Positions 1 to 13,200 of a DNA stretch of 64,000 bases are shown piece by piece. Numbering within the stretch: the stretch's first letter is position 1; each line of letters opens with the position of its first letter. The translations under genes and the position numbers were made by a program. Location: assembly GCA_958299035.1 (NCBI GenBank), contig CATQJL010000001.1, positions 47,618,444 to 47,682,443 of the forward strand, in the 5' to 3' direction. The notes under the pieces are model-generated. The model saw nothing but the letters and a program-made list of their open reading frames with translations. It had not been told where the DNA came from and searched no databases. Source of the stretch: Cylicocyclus nassatus. Lineage: Eukaryota; Nematoda; Chromadorea; Rhabditida; Strongylidae.

Positions 1-168
1 CTTTTCTACACATATAACAGTATTGACAGAGAGGGGTCAATACTTTTGTGGTAACTGTAAATGAAGTTAAGCGTAAGCATCAAGACAACTAAATGGATAA
101 AAATACAGCAGCCGACACATGCCAGAATTGCACACATGGGGGTAATTTTGTAGTAATTGCCTGTTCAG

Positions 169-1237
169 GTGCAAGAAGTCGCAGCAGCTGATGTAGGATG
201 GTATGCTCAGACGAGACCTTCGGGAGAAAAAAAGGGTTGGAAATGGTCACCACTACCAGTAACGGTAATACCACCTTCAATACGCTCATATAATAGAATC
301 AAAATGCTTCAGGCATTTCGCAATGCCACGCTTGCGTCCGAAGTAAGCATACCACTTGAACCAACATCACAACTCCAAGTGAGCGAATCTCATTGCTTCA
401 GGCCCCGGGCAGACTTCACGCGATTTGATCGTCGCGACTAAATCGCGACGAGACAACTGTTACAACATCATTCCATTCAGATCAACTTGCATTCGGTTGT
501 GATACTTTCCCAGCCCGAAATTTTTGAATGTGAAATGAAAATGAATGGAAATCTTGGCGATTAGATCGCGACGATTAAGTCGCGTGAAGTCTGTCCGGGG
601 CCTCATATGGTTGAAAGTTGTAATTTCATGTGCGACTGGCTCTCGTCTACCGCAGTCGAGTTGGCGTATCCCGCATTATTACCTATCAAATGCCGCTTCG
701 TGTAGTGCCCAGTAGAATAGAACTAACTTCCCAACTTCAACTATCAAGTGATAAAGTCGCTATATGCTGGAAAGGCGAACCATCAATGGTAGTGGAAAAT
801 TGTACTTTCAATCATGTAATTAAATTCACATAATTCTAGGTACAGTTCAAGGTTTCGCTGGCGACATTAGATGGTAACCCGCTTTTCACAGATACGACAG
901 ACAAAAGGTGAAGAACAGTTGCTCGAGGTTTTTTGTTTACTTGATGTGAAAACACGGAGTATAGGCAAAAGGCGTGAAAGACTAACACCTAGTAAGAAAG
1001 AGTGGGGTTGTTTTAACAAGAAGAATAGAGCAATAGTGGATTACTGACGGTAACATGAATGGCTCCAATGCATAATGGCATATTAAATATTGGATTAAAC
1101 TCGTTGGTGAAATTTCAGGTGTTATTTATTAGAGAAGTTGGCAAAAGAAAACTGTTGCCGGGCTACGATTATGGATGTAACTACGGAGGAGCAAGGGCAT
1201 TCTGCTAGCGTCAAACTGGATCTTGTGCAACCCACAG
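169..1237 (+). CDS. rol-3: rol-3 exons: N-proximal FN3 region
   Basis: Proposed exons are 169-264, 313-378 (or ending 342 at a better GTAAGC donor), about 656-788, 840-907 and 1119-1237. The first reads WKWSPLPVT at its end, an FN3-like strand. Exon three holds VAICWKG and joins exon four in phase to give EPSM then [13 protein letters not shown], a good FN3 B-to-C' strand. The exon 1119-1237 follows a strong TTTCAG acceptor and is reached in phase 2. It reads [13 protein letters not shown] and then [11 protein letters not shown]. The acceptor of exon three is uncertain: no AG gives the right phase from exon two, and a MITE sits in that intron. This stretch corresponds to the FN3 domains that precede propeller 1 in ROS1. 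Confidence 0.7.
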
Positions 1238-4200
1238 GTCTGTAAGCTTTATGTAACTTTCATTCGAATAATTAATGATTGTCCACCGCGTGAGTTTGAG
1301 CATAAATACATACTGCACAAATGAGTAGGGAATTTGAATCTGAGAATGTCCTTCCCACGTGTGAGAAATGAATGGAAACTAGCTAGAGGAAAAGGGTTTT
1401 AGACTAGAATGCCTTTATGTATACTAGAGCGTGCACCTCCTCTGGTCATTATATTTTTATGTAATGTATATGATATTTCGAAATTCTCAACCGCATTTTT
1501 TCATACCGAGATTACCGAATGCCTTTTCCTGTTTTTCTTTTTAATCTCTTTGATGTCATACTAACTTCATTGACGTTGTCATGTTGGTGTTTACTATCAA
1601 AGTGGCGCGCCTATGAGGGTGTTATATAAATAAATGAATAATATTTACTAGAGGATTATGTAATCAAACAAACAGCAAGACTTATCATGTCAGTTCAGCA
1701 TCATCCATTACGTCTAGCAAAATATGAGTATGCTCTACTGTTATATGTTGGCGAGCAGATCTGTAATGGAATTTTTAAGCAACCCCATCAGAGGAAAGCG
1801 GCCAAACAAGTTCTCGCCTCGTCTTTTCCACTGGATCAAAACTTTTTCAAATGCGAAGTGCGGATAATTACATTGTATCTGAGGAAGAGCTACTGACAAT
1901 TCCGTTTGAAATTCCAGAAGGAGATTCAATAACGAGTGAGAAGCCACCATATTATCACTCTTACCTTTGAAAGTTGTGCCTCTACAGGTCTCGAAGGGGT
2001 CTCCTCCACTTCGCTTGTGGTGGGTAGCAGCCGTGGCTCAGTATGGTTGCTTTCCTTAGAATACAATGACACAGTGGTGTCCACAACGCCAACAGTGATC
2101 CGACAGCCAGATGAAGCCTCTTCGGATGAGGGCGGCCATCCAGTGACACAGATCAAATATGGTTTGTTTCTTTGTGGTAACATACACTAATTCTATGACC
2201 CTGATTTAGATTTTATGCAAAACGCCATCTACGTTGCTCTATCCGACAAAGGCATTGCGCGGTGTACACTAGAAAATCCCAGCTGCTTTCTTCTGGCGAA
2301 CACCGACTCCTCCAACATTAGGAAAAACATAGCTGTAGACAGCGTGAATGGGCATGTTGTCTCTCCATGCGTTTTTGTGACTCTTGAAAACAATCTTTTC
2401 CAGATTCCTATACTTTCTCAATGAACACCAGGTATATCGAACAGAGTTATTTCCCTTCGACGTAGTAGAAAATTACCAGATTTCTAATGTTGTTCCAATC
2501 ACAGGTAACTCACGCAAGTATTTGAAAAGACTTTTGCTCCATGGACATCAAAAACTAAAACTTATATATCTTAGATATTCCCCCAACATTAGCGATCGAA
2601 CTGGATGATGAAAAATTTCAACTACTTGCAGCACTGGAAAATGGTAAAGATTAGTTGGAAATGTAGTTTAATACATTCATGCATTCATGTGAAGTGCACA
2701 CAGAGCCCGGCATTCTTCGTCTCGTAGTCATTTCAAAAACGATATCTTTCCGACTATTAAAACTTCGACCTCGTCCCATTTTCAATCGTAATATTATCGT
2801 CTCATAATTAATGCACGTTTTTATTTGCTTGCTTTAGCAAAGCAACCAGACTCAACCTAACAAAGGATAAGGGGTATTGTTCGATAGAGCAAAGCAAGCT
2901 CTACAAGATGGCACTCATACCTTTGCGCCATGCTCAATCCACGGAGAGTTCGAACTCAAAATCTAAAGATTTCCAAATGCCCAAAAAATCGAAAAAAATC
3001 AGATCTTCGTCCAAATAATTTCTACGGACCTCCCACTCGCTCACATCAATACTATCGATATCTGATATCCATATGTGCAGTTGTCGTGTTTTTTCCTTGA
3101 CTAGAAACTGAGAAAACGAAAATTTCCCTGATTTTCTCAAAGCAATGCTGAGCCGTTTTTGCATATGTAGTTCTATACTGCAAGCCTAGGTAAGTATGAC
3201 TGTAGGTTTTCAGCCCATTCCAAGCGGTGGTTTTCGAAAAATAACAAATTCGGATTTTTTCGTTTCAGTTTCAGTGCTAAAATCGACATTTCTCGAAAAG
3301 TACCGCTCGAAATAGGCTGAAAAACTACAGTTATGCTTATCTAGGCTTTTATTATAGAACCACATATGCAAAAACGGCTCAGCATTGCTTTGAGAAAATC
3401 AGGGAAATTTTCGTTTTCTCAGTTTCTAGTCAAGAAAAAATACGACAATCGCACATATGGATATCAGATATCGATAGTATTGATGTGAGCGGGTGGGAGG
3501 TCCGTAGAAATTATTTGGACGAAGATCTGATTTTTTTCGATTTTTTGGGCATTTGGAAATCTTTAGATTTTGAGTTCGAACTCTCCGTGGATCGAGCATG
3601 GCGCAAAGGTATGAGTGCCATCTAGTAGAGCTTGCTTTGCTCTATCGAACAATACCCCTTATCCTTTGTTAGGTTGAGTCTGGTTGCTTTGTTAAAGCAA
3701 GCAAATAAAAACGTGCATTAGTTATGAGACAACCTAATATTATAGTGCAGGAGAATAGCAATAGAACACCAAAGATACAACTCAAATAACGGAACAATGT
3801 CAGCCTCCATAGCAAATAGCAGGCTCAGGAAATAATGGAAAGCTCAAAAGCACCGTCTACCAAAATCCTCGATTTTGAGTTCTTGTCCTTTTTAGCACCT
3901 CTTGCGCTCGCTGAGTCCGAATGCAGGCCTAAAATTGAACGAAAGTATCAAAGTATTGAGTTTTGGATGCCCTTCAGAATCCGCAGTGTACAAGCACTCT
4001 TCGCGCCTGCCGGTCAGCCGCGGGCCAGCTGCGGGCCTATCATAAGGTAGAGACGCAATTTCGCACGATTCCATCAATTTCTTGAGCATTGCGCCTGGTA
4101 GGCAAATCAGAATGCGGGACAAACGTACCGCCCACTTGCTAGGGAAGGAACCCATTCTGTGTGGACGGTGCCTTTAAATGCATAAAAATTGACGGATAAC

Positions 4201-7200
4201 ACTTGAATGGCAGAATAAGGTGAGCTCACCAGCGTTACTGTAGCACTGGTGCGATAATCAACGATGGTTACACTGCTGAAACGAGAAGAGAGTAAACATT
4301 TTGAAACGCTATCCTAGGAGAAAGATATTAGGTTGGTGCAAAAGTAATGCGCGTTTTTCTAGCCCTTATTTCAAGACAGCTTTTCTCCATCGAAGTTTCT
4401 TCTATGAAACTTACCCAGCATACCATTAAAAAGCTTCTTTCATGCTTTATTCAATGGTGGTTGAAAGAAGTTTCTAGCCTCAATCGTTTAAAATTTATAG
4501 AGCTTCATACAACCGCACTCGAAACCAGAATTTCATTGCGCTTACTTTTTTGGCCAGAATTCGAGCGTGAGTAAACGCATTCTTTTGAAAATTTAACTGC
4601 TGTATGTAGTAGAAATTTTCTACGTTGTGCATGCTTTGCTGTTTCCTCAGAAATTATTTAGACTAAGATTTCGGTGCCCCAACATGAGTGATGGTTTTGA
4701 CCATTCTGTGGCCCATAGATTTCCTTTGAAGAGGGCAATCGCCAAAGTTTTGCTCATTCCTGTAAGCGTAAGGGTGGACCTCCTGTTGACAGTTTTTGCA
4801 GAAATGTGGAAGCTGTTCAGTACACAGAAAATCAAAAATCTCCACATTTTTAGATTTTGAGGGTTACGAAAAAATGTCGAAAAAAGCGGACAATTTCAAA
4901 TATTATTTTTTCCTTTTCGCAGATCTTCCTTGTTTGAGCCCCTTTCAACTTTTTTGTGTACTACTGGCTTGCGGCTACAAGACAGTCAACTTTTCATTTA
5001 TACCAACAAATCTTAAAGGAAGTTATGATCAGTTAAAAACGAGGTTTCCGAAAAAAATTTTTTTTGCTTATCAATTCATATTTTTTTTTACCGTTTTGCG
5101 ATATTAGCACAAATTAATGTGCGCTGTATAGAGAGAGGTTTGAGCCTCTGATAGGCTTTGCCGCGCTGAAGAATATGGGTTTTTTAGAAAGTTATAGCAC
5201 GTCAAAATGAAAACTCGCAAAACGCGCATTACTTTTGCACCAACCTAGTAGATTATCCCACAAAAAACGCAGGGTGAAAAATTTTGCAGATAATGTGAGC
5301 TTGCAGAAAAATAGCTCGCTCAATCATTCATTAGTTTTGCGTCGTGCAAGGAGAAGGGTACTGTGTCACCTAAGCTTAGAAAGTTCTGATGTAGTGTTGT
5401 AGAAAATAATAATGAGTACACTTTAACTTCGGTCATAGGCTGTTTTTGCGCTGTAAGCAAGCAACATACCTTATTCTAGCATTCAAATTTCGCGCGCTAG
5501 TGAGAAAACAGGCTGGAGTCACGTATTAATTTGTCCTTAAAGCATGTGAGTTTGTCTGGGCTGTCCCTGTAGTAGTGAGACTGCATTTTAGCCAGCTCTG
5601 CTGATGTTTCCAAGTAATGGCCTACCGAGCTAAAATGGTCATTTTTGAACATGATTGACTTTGTTTCAAAAATAAGTTAGAGACTCCTCGACTTTTTGCA
5701 AAGCCTTGCTCCTCATCACCCCAAATCAGCAATACTTCGAACGACCAGAGTACGAAATTAGGAGCCCTGCCTAAATCTTCAGCGATCATTACTCACGGGG
5801 AAGGATCATTAGTCGAAGTGGCTAAGATGAGTTGCATATGATTTCGAAGATTTCAGTTCAGTCTTTCTTATCTGCGGAGCACTTCTACGTGACGTTATGA
5901 GCGTATCGAGAGCCAAAAAATTGAACGCGACGAGGAGAAATTTGAGTGTAAATGTCAATACAAGATGGAATAGCTTGGATATGGGTATTGCAAAGAGAAT
6001 TTAATCTCCGCTTAAGTGGTTTAACACATTGACGACCAAGGCGTTTCACGGACCGGTCAACATTTTTTAGATAAATCCACGCGCAATTTTATCTACAGTA
6101 TACTTGGGTAATTCGAGAATGTTTTATCGAAGGAATGAATATCGAATAGATTGGAAAGGAAAAATTTCGAATAAACGAATATCGAATAAATTCGGAAAAT
6201 CAAAAATATCGAATGAATGAATTTCGAATAAATTCGGAAAATCAAAATATCGAATGAATGAATATCGAATATATTCGAACATTGGAAGTCGAATTTCGAA
6301 TAAATATTCGAATGATTTATCGAATAAGTAAAGCAATCACATCTCAAACTTGCCGACATATAGGGCTAGAGCCGATCCAATCATAGTCAGCCCCCTAGTA
6401 TCCCCTATGCCAACTCCTAGCTCAAAATTTTCCAAAAATTGCTAAAATCGATAAAATAGATTTCGGTTTTAATCGGCATCCTCATTTACCCCCTGTACCA
6501 ACTCCCAAGCTCATAGCTCAAACTTCTCCAAAAATCGATAAAGTCAGTCGGTCGGCATCTAGTCTATACATCAGTAAAAAGTCATATTTTACCCATCATG
6601 GACGATTTAAAAAGCAGTCGATATAAATTTTTATGCTGTCCCCAAAAGATTCTTCTTCAGATGGTCTGAAAGAGACTGATGTACACCAGAGTTAACTTTA
6701 TTTCTTATCAGCATCAACAATGTAAAAGCAAAGGGCTTTCTACATCAATTAAAATCCACATATGATTTTTTTACTATCGCAAGCAGTCGGAAGAATGCGA
6801 CTCTCCATACAGTTCAAAGGTATAACGGTTGCAAAAGATGCATTACCGAGTTTTGCGAAAAGAAACGCGGACGAAATGAGCTTGATACTCAGCAGTTGGC
6901 TTTGCAACAAAGTCGAATAATCTGAATACGGAGTCATTCGAATACGAATTCGAATAAACATTCGAATAAAACATTAGAATAAAATCTATTCGAAACCCGT
7001 TTTTTGATTATTCGAGTTTTTGAATAATATTCGAAACCTCGTTTTTTGATTATTCGAACAAAATAGCAGCCATTTCAACGATACACATGGTGTGTCAAGC
7101 CTTGACACACCATGTCTGTCAAGCGGTCGTCAATGTGTTAACATACACCACTGCTCCGTTTGAGCTCTCAAACTTCTGTGAATGATTTTCTTTTCACCAA

Positions 7201-10200
7201 GCCTCCAAACTTTGCCAAACCTCTCACAACGTCTTGCCCAGAGGCGCTTCCCAATTAACTGGAACAGATCTGGAAATTTGAAACGGATTTGATTTTGATC
7301 TTCGCATTGAGTGATTTATTGTTCGATGACCTTCAATACCTTATGCATCTCCAAAAGCCACCTCGACTAAGGACCCTTCCCTTGTCAAACAAATAGAAAC
7401 GAACTAGGTCAGCTCATTACTGCCAAAACTACGAGATTTAGACTAAATGACGTAAGTGACTTCCGTTCATAACCTTCTTTCCAACTGACAAAAATGTGGG
7501 GGTGTGGCGCTACCCCAAAGTAATTTGAGTCTGATTCGTCTTCATCTGACTATGACTTTTGGAAGCGCAATCACCAAAAACGAGAAATGGAATAAACGGC
7601 ACATTGACTTGGCTTCAAATAAACATGGAAGTAACCAATTCAGCTGGATTGCACCCAATACTCAAAAACTTCAGAATTTGCTGCAACAAGGTCCATTATA
7701 TGCTAATTGCGAAAATGGAACTTATCATGCTCTGTAGGCCTTTTTCTTGAATTTACTTGGATCACCGGGATTTCGAACGCCCGGTACGAGGTGGGCAAAT
7801 GGGGTTTTCCAAAACGAATTCCCCTTTAATCCCAAAATTTTTTACGATTACCCCCGTGAGCTCAAAAACGATACTTTGTGCTTGTGCAACGAGAGCACCG
7901 GCCGCATTTCGCCTAAAAGCGCTCAAAAGCGCCCAAAAATGCTCAAATTTTTCTAATTATTCCTCACCTTTTTCAAGATAGCAAATAGGAAGAAGAATAA
8001 GCAAGAAAAATGATAAAGGAATGAAGAAATATCAAAGTAACGCAGTTATATTTTTGAGAGATGCCGTACCCGCGTGATTGACTGGAGCGCGCTTTCCTCC
8101 TTAGAAAGCTGGGCTGCTGATGCGATTTTGGGCTTTAACAAAGACAGAGGAGTTTTGAAACCCAAAATGTTACTATATACTAAGCTTTAGGTGTAGAGCA
8201 TACTTATGTAAAAATTCTGGAATATTTATGTGAACTGTGAGTTTTGCTTACCTCAATTGGGCATTAGGTGGGCAACTGCCCACCTAATGGAAAATAGTTG
8301 GGCACGCTCTTTATTCACATAACTTTTTCATAATTCTTCACACATTGTTCCTTAGTCCTATTGCGCGTATACACACCAATTCTCGCGCGATTTCGTTTTC
8401 TCTGCGCTGCAAACGAGCCATTTTTCCATTTTCTTGATGGTGGGAAATTTTCAGAAAAAAGCTTACCACAACCCTCAGTCACATAATCTTTCAATGAAAC
8501 TTCTAAGTTACGCCCTGCAGGCCGGTTTCATGTATCTTTCTTTCACAATCGTAAGGTCATCTGTGCGCTGCAAATGAGCCATTTGAATTCACATCCTCAT
8601 TTACCGGTTTTGCAAAATTTCTGGAAATAATGCTTATTACACCTCCCATTCACATAGGTTTTTCATGATATTTCATATTTTGTTTCTACTGGCCTCTCTT
8701 CGTTCTCTTACATAATTTGGTGCCATATCGTTACGCCTGCATTGAGAACTAATCATGTAATCATGCTGTTCAAGACATCGCTCATGCGAGCCGCGCACGC
8801 GGCAATTAGCGGCAACGCGGCTTAGCGCGTGCGAACTCTGCTGTGCGTTAAGGCTTATAAAAACTACTTCCCAATGAATTAGATGTATAAGGTAATAAGC
8901 ATGATTCGATCTTCTTTTGCTTGCACTTGGAATTTTCTTCAGGGGCTTCGCCCGGGACCCTGCAAAAACGATCTCCCCCTCGCTTTTTCCACCAAAAACG
9001 ATTTCCAGCTTGTCATTTGCCCACTCCGTGCCGGGCCCTGATTTCGAATTGGTCCTATTGAGACACACATGGGTTGGGGGTGGGGGGTGGGGGGAGGTGT
9101 CGTATCTGTATCGTGTGCAATTCTTGCTCGGCCCTATAGTTTTACGCATTAGACCTCAGGGCCCGTTAAACAGAAGCTTAACCTCTATGAATCATCATTC
9201 TAGTTTGAGCTGAGAAGTTTTATTGAATTAAATATCGTTACACTGCAATAGTTAGATGATGAGGACGAGACAAAAATAAAAGCAACTTTTACAGGCACCA
9301 TCCTTGCCAAGAACTTGATCTCGGGACGACTAGCTGTTAAGCGAAATGGAGAGTTTCCCACAGTAAAGCGGCTACTGATCGACAGAGACCGCCTGTTCTG
9401 GTTGCGCGAAAAGTGTGGAGACAGCCCGCAGGATGAGATGTGTTTCTATTCTGAGTATACTCAGAAGGATGGTAGTGAAACACACTTCATCAGGTTCATT
9501 GAGCTTACTCATCATCTACTTGAAAACTAATTCCTGAATACAGATACTTCTACTCCGGTAAATTAGTGGACTTTACGATACTTAGTGACCCAACGCTACC
9601 ACCTACACTGACCCCACCTGAGAAAATCGGACTGATTATGAGCGATACAAAGGCCAAAGTTAGCTGGATCCCTCCAGCAAATCTACCTTTCCAAGGTCAA
9701 CAGATCTCTTCAATATACCTATTGCGCTAACAAGCTATCAAAATTACAGCATCTAGTAATGACTGGAGAAACATCTCGTACGAGGTTCGTCTCATAACCC
9801 AGGACACCCCTAACACTCCAGTAGCCGGGAAAATAAGCAACGAGACATCTGTGGCAAGAATTTGCATTCACTTGCTAAGAGCCGAAAACAAATACAATTT
9901 AGACCATGGCTGTGATTCCTGGCGCAGAATATACGGCTTCTGTTCGGGTATGCTGGAATTCTGTGTGCTCTTCTTTTGTAAATGTAATCAACTCTGCCTT
10001 CATACCATTCAAATGTATGTTGTTTACACCAACTCTGCCTTCAAGATTTGAGACCTAAGAAGTTGTCTACCTCATATAATGGAAATCACAAGTTGTTCTA
10101 CCCATAGAACGCGATATTGCAGATCAACCACTGGCATTCCTCAGGAGATCGAACGAGCTGACGTCTGTACTTGATGTGCTGGGAGAAGATATGCAAGGCG

Positions 10201-13200
10201 AACATATAAGTAACATTTTATTTCAAATCACGGTAAAACCGCTAAAAATAAGCAAATTCAGTCAAAGTCTTCCAACCTTGTTGTGATGGGATAATGTCAT
10301 TTGACAACACCACGCAAACTTTTTACAACGTTGATTCCAGCGAGGTAAACTATCTCAATACCTAATTTAGATAGTTTGCTAGGGATTGTGATGTTTTTAC
10401 AGAGACAAAAGCCGTGCTTTCAGGGGAGCATTGTATTCCATCGAGTGCCTGAGCCTAACGAAGTGTACATATTCACTAGTTATCTCACATTGAAATTTAT
10501 CACAGTGCTTGCCAGCCGTGCAATGCTGGTACTTGCGTCCTCCTACCAGATCATCAGCTATCGTCTGACCGGAGCAGTGGAGCATGTGTGAGCAAGCATT
10601 TCTATCCTGACATTTGCCTGTCAGTTGCGATCAGGGTTTTTTTGGGGATTGGTGAGGAGGATGTCAGAATTTTTCTATCACCACCACTCTTTACTTTCAC
10701 AATGCTGAAACAATTCTTACAATTTTATTAACATTTTCGAAATTTTTTCACAGACAAAAGCAGTTGTTTCCGTGCTTTCATGTCTAGTAAAGACTGCTCA
10801 TCTACGTATAATCTAGCTATGTTTTCTAGTATATATTCGTGTTCTCACGCCATTGATGACTGCGCCGAGATCATTGGGCTTTCATCGGATGATCAGACAG
10901 GGGAAATCCATTTCTTGGCACAGGTATGGAAGTTCAGTGCGATCAAAGTCACACTCGTTCGTCTGAGTTTCGTATCACAGTATCCTAATGGGACTATGGC
11001 ACTCTTTGAACTCAACCAGGAGGATAGAACTCCACATTTGCTTTCAACGTCAACAGACTTGCCAGCGTAGGTTTCATTGTTAATACAAGAGCTAATACTC
11101 CTTGTTTTGCGAATTTGAATCTCGCAGCCAACAACAAACATATGCCCTACAAAAGCGGCACACGATGCTTACGCTCAACAGATTTGGTTTGCTTTGCTCT
11201 AGCAAAGCTCTATGCAAATGCTCTGATGCAAGTACAAATACAAAATATGCAAAGTCTCATATTGCTTATTCTTGGAAGTTGTTACAGCAACAGAAATGAA
11301 ATCACCATCAGTAGCTCTCTGCCAAATCGCATAATCTTATGAACTAATAAAGGGCAAAGACACTGAAATCCCAGAAGATAAGAAAAAATACTTTAACTTC
11401 TACCATATTACAGCTTTTCTGAAATTAATAGGCATTTTCTGCCAGTAGCCATAGCACGATGGCATACATTAGCACGTAGAGGTTTATTAGAAATTTACTC
11501 GCTGTAAATTGCAAAATCGAAAATTTTCAAGAATTTCATCATCCTTGAAAATTGTGGCTAACTCGTAATAAAGCTTAAGTATATGAGACAGATAATTTAA
11601 ACGGCAGTGAAGCTTGAGACTCAATCCCTGTGCTCTAACGAATCTCAAAAAATCAGCTGTGTGCTTTGTATTCTTAGTCACCATGCTTAGGTCAAGCAAT
11701 ATATGAGCAAAATTTGATTCTACATGGGTTTTCCACCTGTCGCACGAGTTTGTTAGCTTTATTGAAAGCGCGAAATGTGAAAATTTTACTTATTTGGATT
11801 TTACTTGCTTTTTCTCATCGCTGTCATTTAGCATTCGACAACTTCTAGTCACAAACGAAAAGGTGATATTTGTGACGCAGAAGGGCCGCGTAGGGCAGTG
11901 CGACAAGAAACTGGGATCCCTCAACCTCAACTACGCCCTTTCCGAGGTCGGCACAGTCATCCCACTTAACCCTGAGGCTGGTTCCAACCGTGTAGAAGTA
12001 CAAGGTTAGTGGCTTTGAATCAAGACGTGACTTATATGTCAATTGCAGTAGACAGCATTATTATGAACGAACTTAAGAAGGATGAGCTGTCTTGGGTTGT
12101 TGAGCCCCGTCAGGAGCCTGGCATGGTCCTCTATAAAGTCCGTGATCGTGCTTTCAGATATACAATCAAAAGATTGATAGCTTTAGGTTTCATTGTACAA
12201 AGAGAAACTTGTTGGTGATGCTCACACAGCTGTCACCACAATGACTAAGCTGACTCTGCCTACAGAATTGCTGCAGTCTTGGTCTTCGGCTCAGAAATTT
12301 GATGCGAACATCGCTGGTATGCTTCATCGTTTTGCCCAGTAAAATGGAATTTCTCCAGCAGTAAGTAACAAGTTTCCTGAATTTGCAAATTAAGCTATCA
12401 ATGCATGGATGTCCGTGAATACCAGTAAGACCGGACTACAGGCCCCACTAAAACCACCTACCGTGCCAACAAACGTTCGCTTGTACGCAACTCAACAGGT
12501 GACCTCACTACTCAGAATGTTTTCTTTACCTTTGTCTTTGAACTAAACCTATGAAATCAAAATCAATAATTTCGTCTGAGCCACATCGGCTCAGCCAAAT
12601 CCACCATTTTAGAGAACTGTAGATGGTGCGCGAGCAATAATATCCTTGTTCTGGTCGCCACCAACAGAATGGAACGCTGCGCCATTTCAGTACCTCATCA
12701 ACTGCACAAAAGTAAGTTGCATTCTCTGAGATACTGGTCAAGGAAGTGACAGTAACATTGATATTAAGTTTGTTAGTTGGGTTTTGTTACACCTTGACTT
12801 TTTACAACGATAAGTCATACTATTCTTGTTTTTAATCTGGTTTTTTTTAATCAATCCGTTCGATGGAAGCAAAGCAAGCTCTACAGGACAGTGTTTAAAC
12901 ATTCATTAAATTTGACCCACACGAAGTTCGAAGCCAATCCCAAACAATTTGAACGCTTGAAAACTCGAGAAAAATTGACTCGGGTGAAAACCCTTATTTG
13001 CTCACGCATTTAATACATTCCACATCAAACATTCACGACAGTTGCTGTAATCGTTTTTAACTAGAAATCGAGAAAGCGTGAAAGAGCGCAGCTGCTGTTA
13101 CGACATTGGTAACTACAAACTACAAGCCCTTAGATTTCAGCATGAAACATCCTAATAAAGCAAGCTAAAATCAACAATTCTCGAAAACTAACCTTCTAAA

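Larger units (their letters stand above)
2644..9294 (+). other. 6.65 kb rol-3 intron rich in inverted repeats
   Basis: Phase 1 on both sides supports this as a single intron. It contains palindromes at 2790-3741 and 4329-5247, a MITE of the GGCACCGTCCACC family at 3845-4176, a TTAA-flanked element at 6021-7141 and an inverted-repeat element at 7768-9050. The sequence 5250-6020 shares short stretches (TTAGTCGAAGTGGC, AAAAAATTGAACGC) with the palindrome at 13331-14297, so it is probably an old relative. The sequence 7142-7767 shows nothing clear. No gene is seen on either strand. Confidence 0.8.

Noticed and set aside
2934..3560. Same 76-residue open frame on both strands
   Set aside because: It lies in palindrome P1, so one arm mirrors the other. 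No domain is recognised and no codon pattern supports a gene.
4647..4847. Minus-strand frames with Cys and His residues (CKNCQQ and later HRM)
   Set aside because: Looks slightly like a zinc finger but lies inside mariner P2, is short, and the spacing fits no family.
8673..9149. 158-residue minus-strand open frame
   Set aside because: Longest non-transposon frame, but Pro-rich by virtue of a G-rich tract, crosses the end of an inverted-repeat element, and has no known domain.
11102..11342. Extra receptor exon reading [11 protein letters not shown]
   Set aside because: It would fit the phase after 11066, but the direct join 11066 to 11832 gives a better propeller strand and the segment shows no blade pattern.
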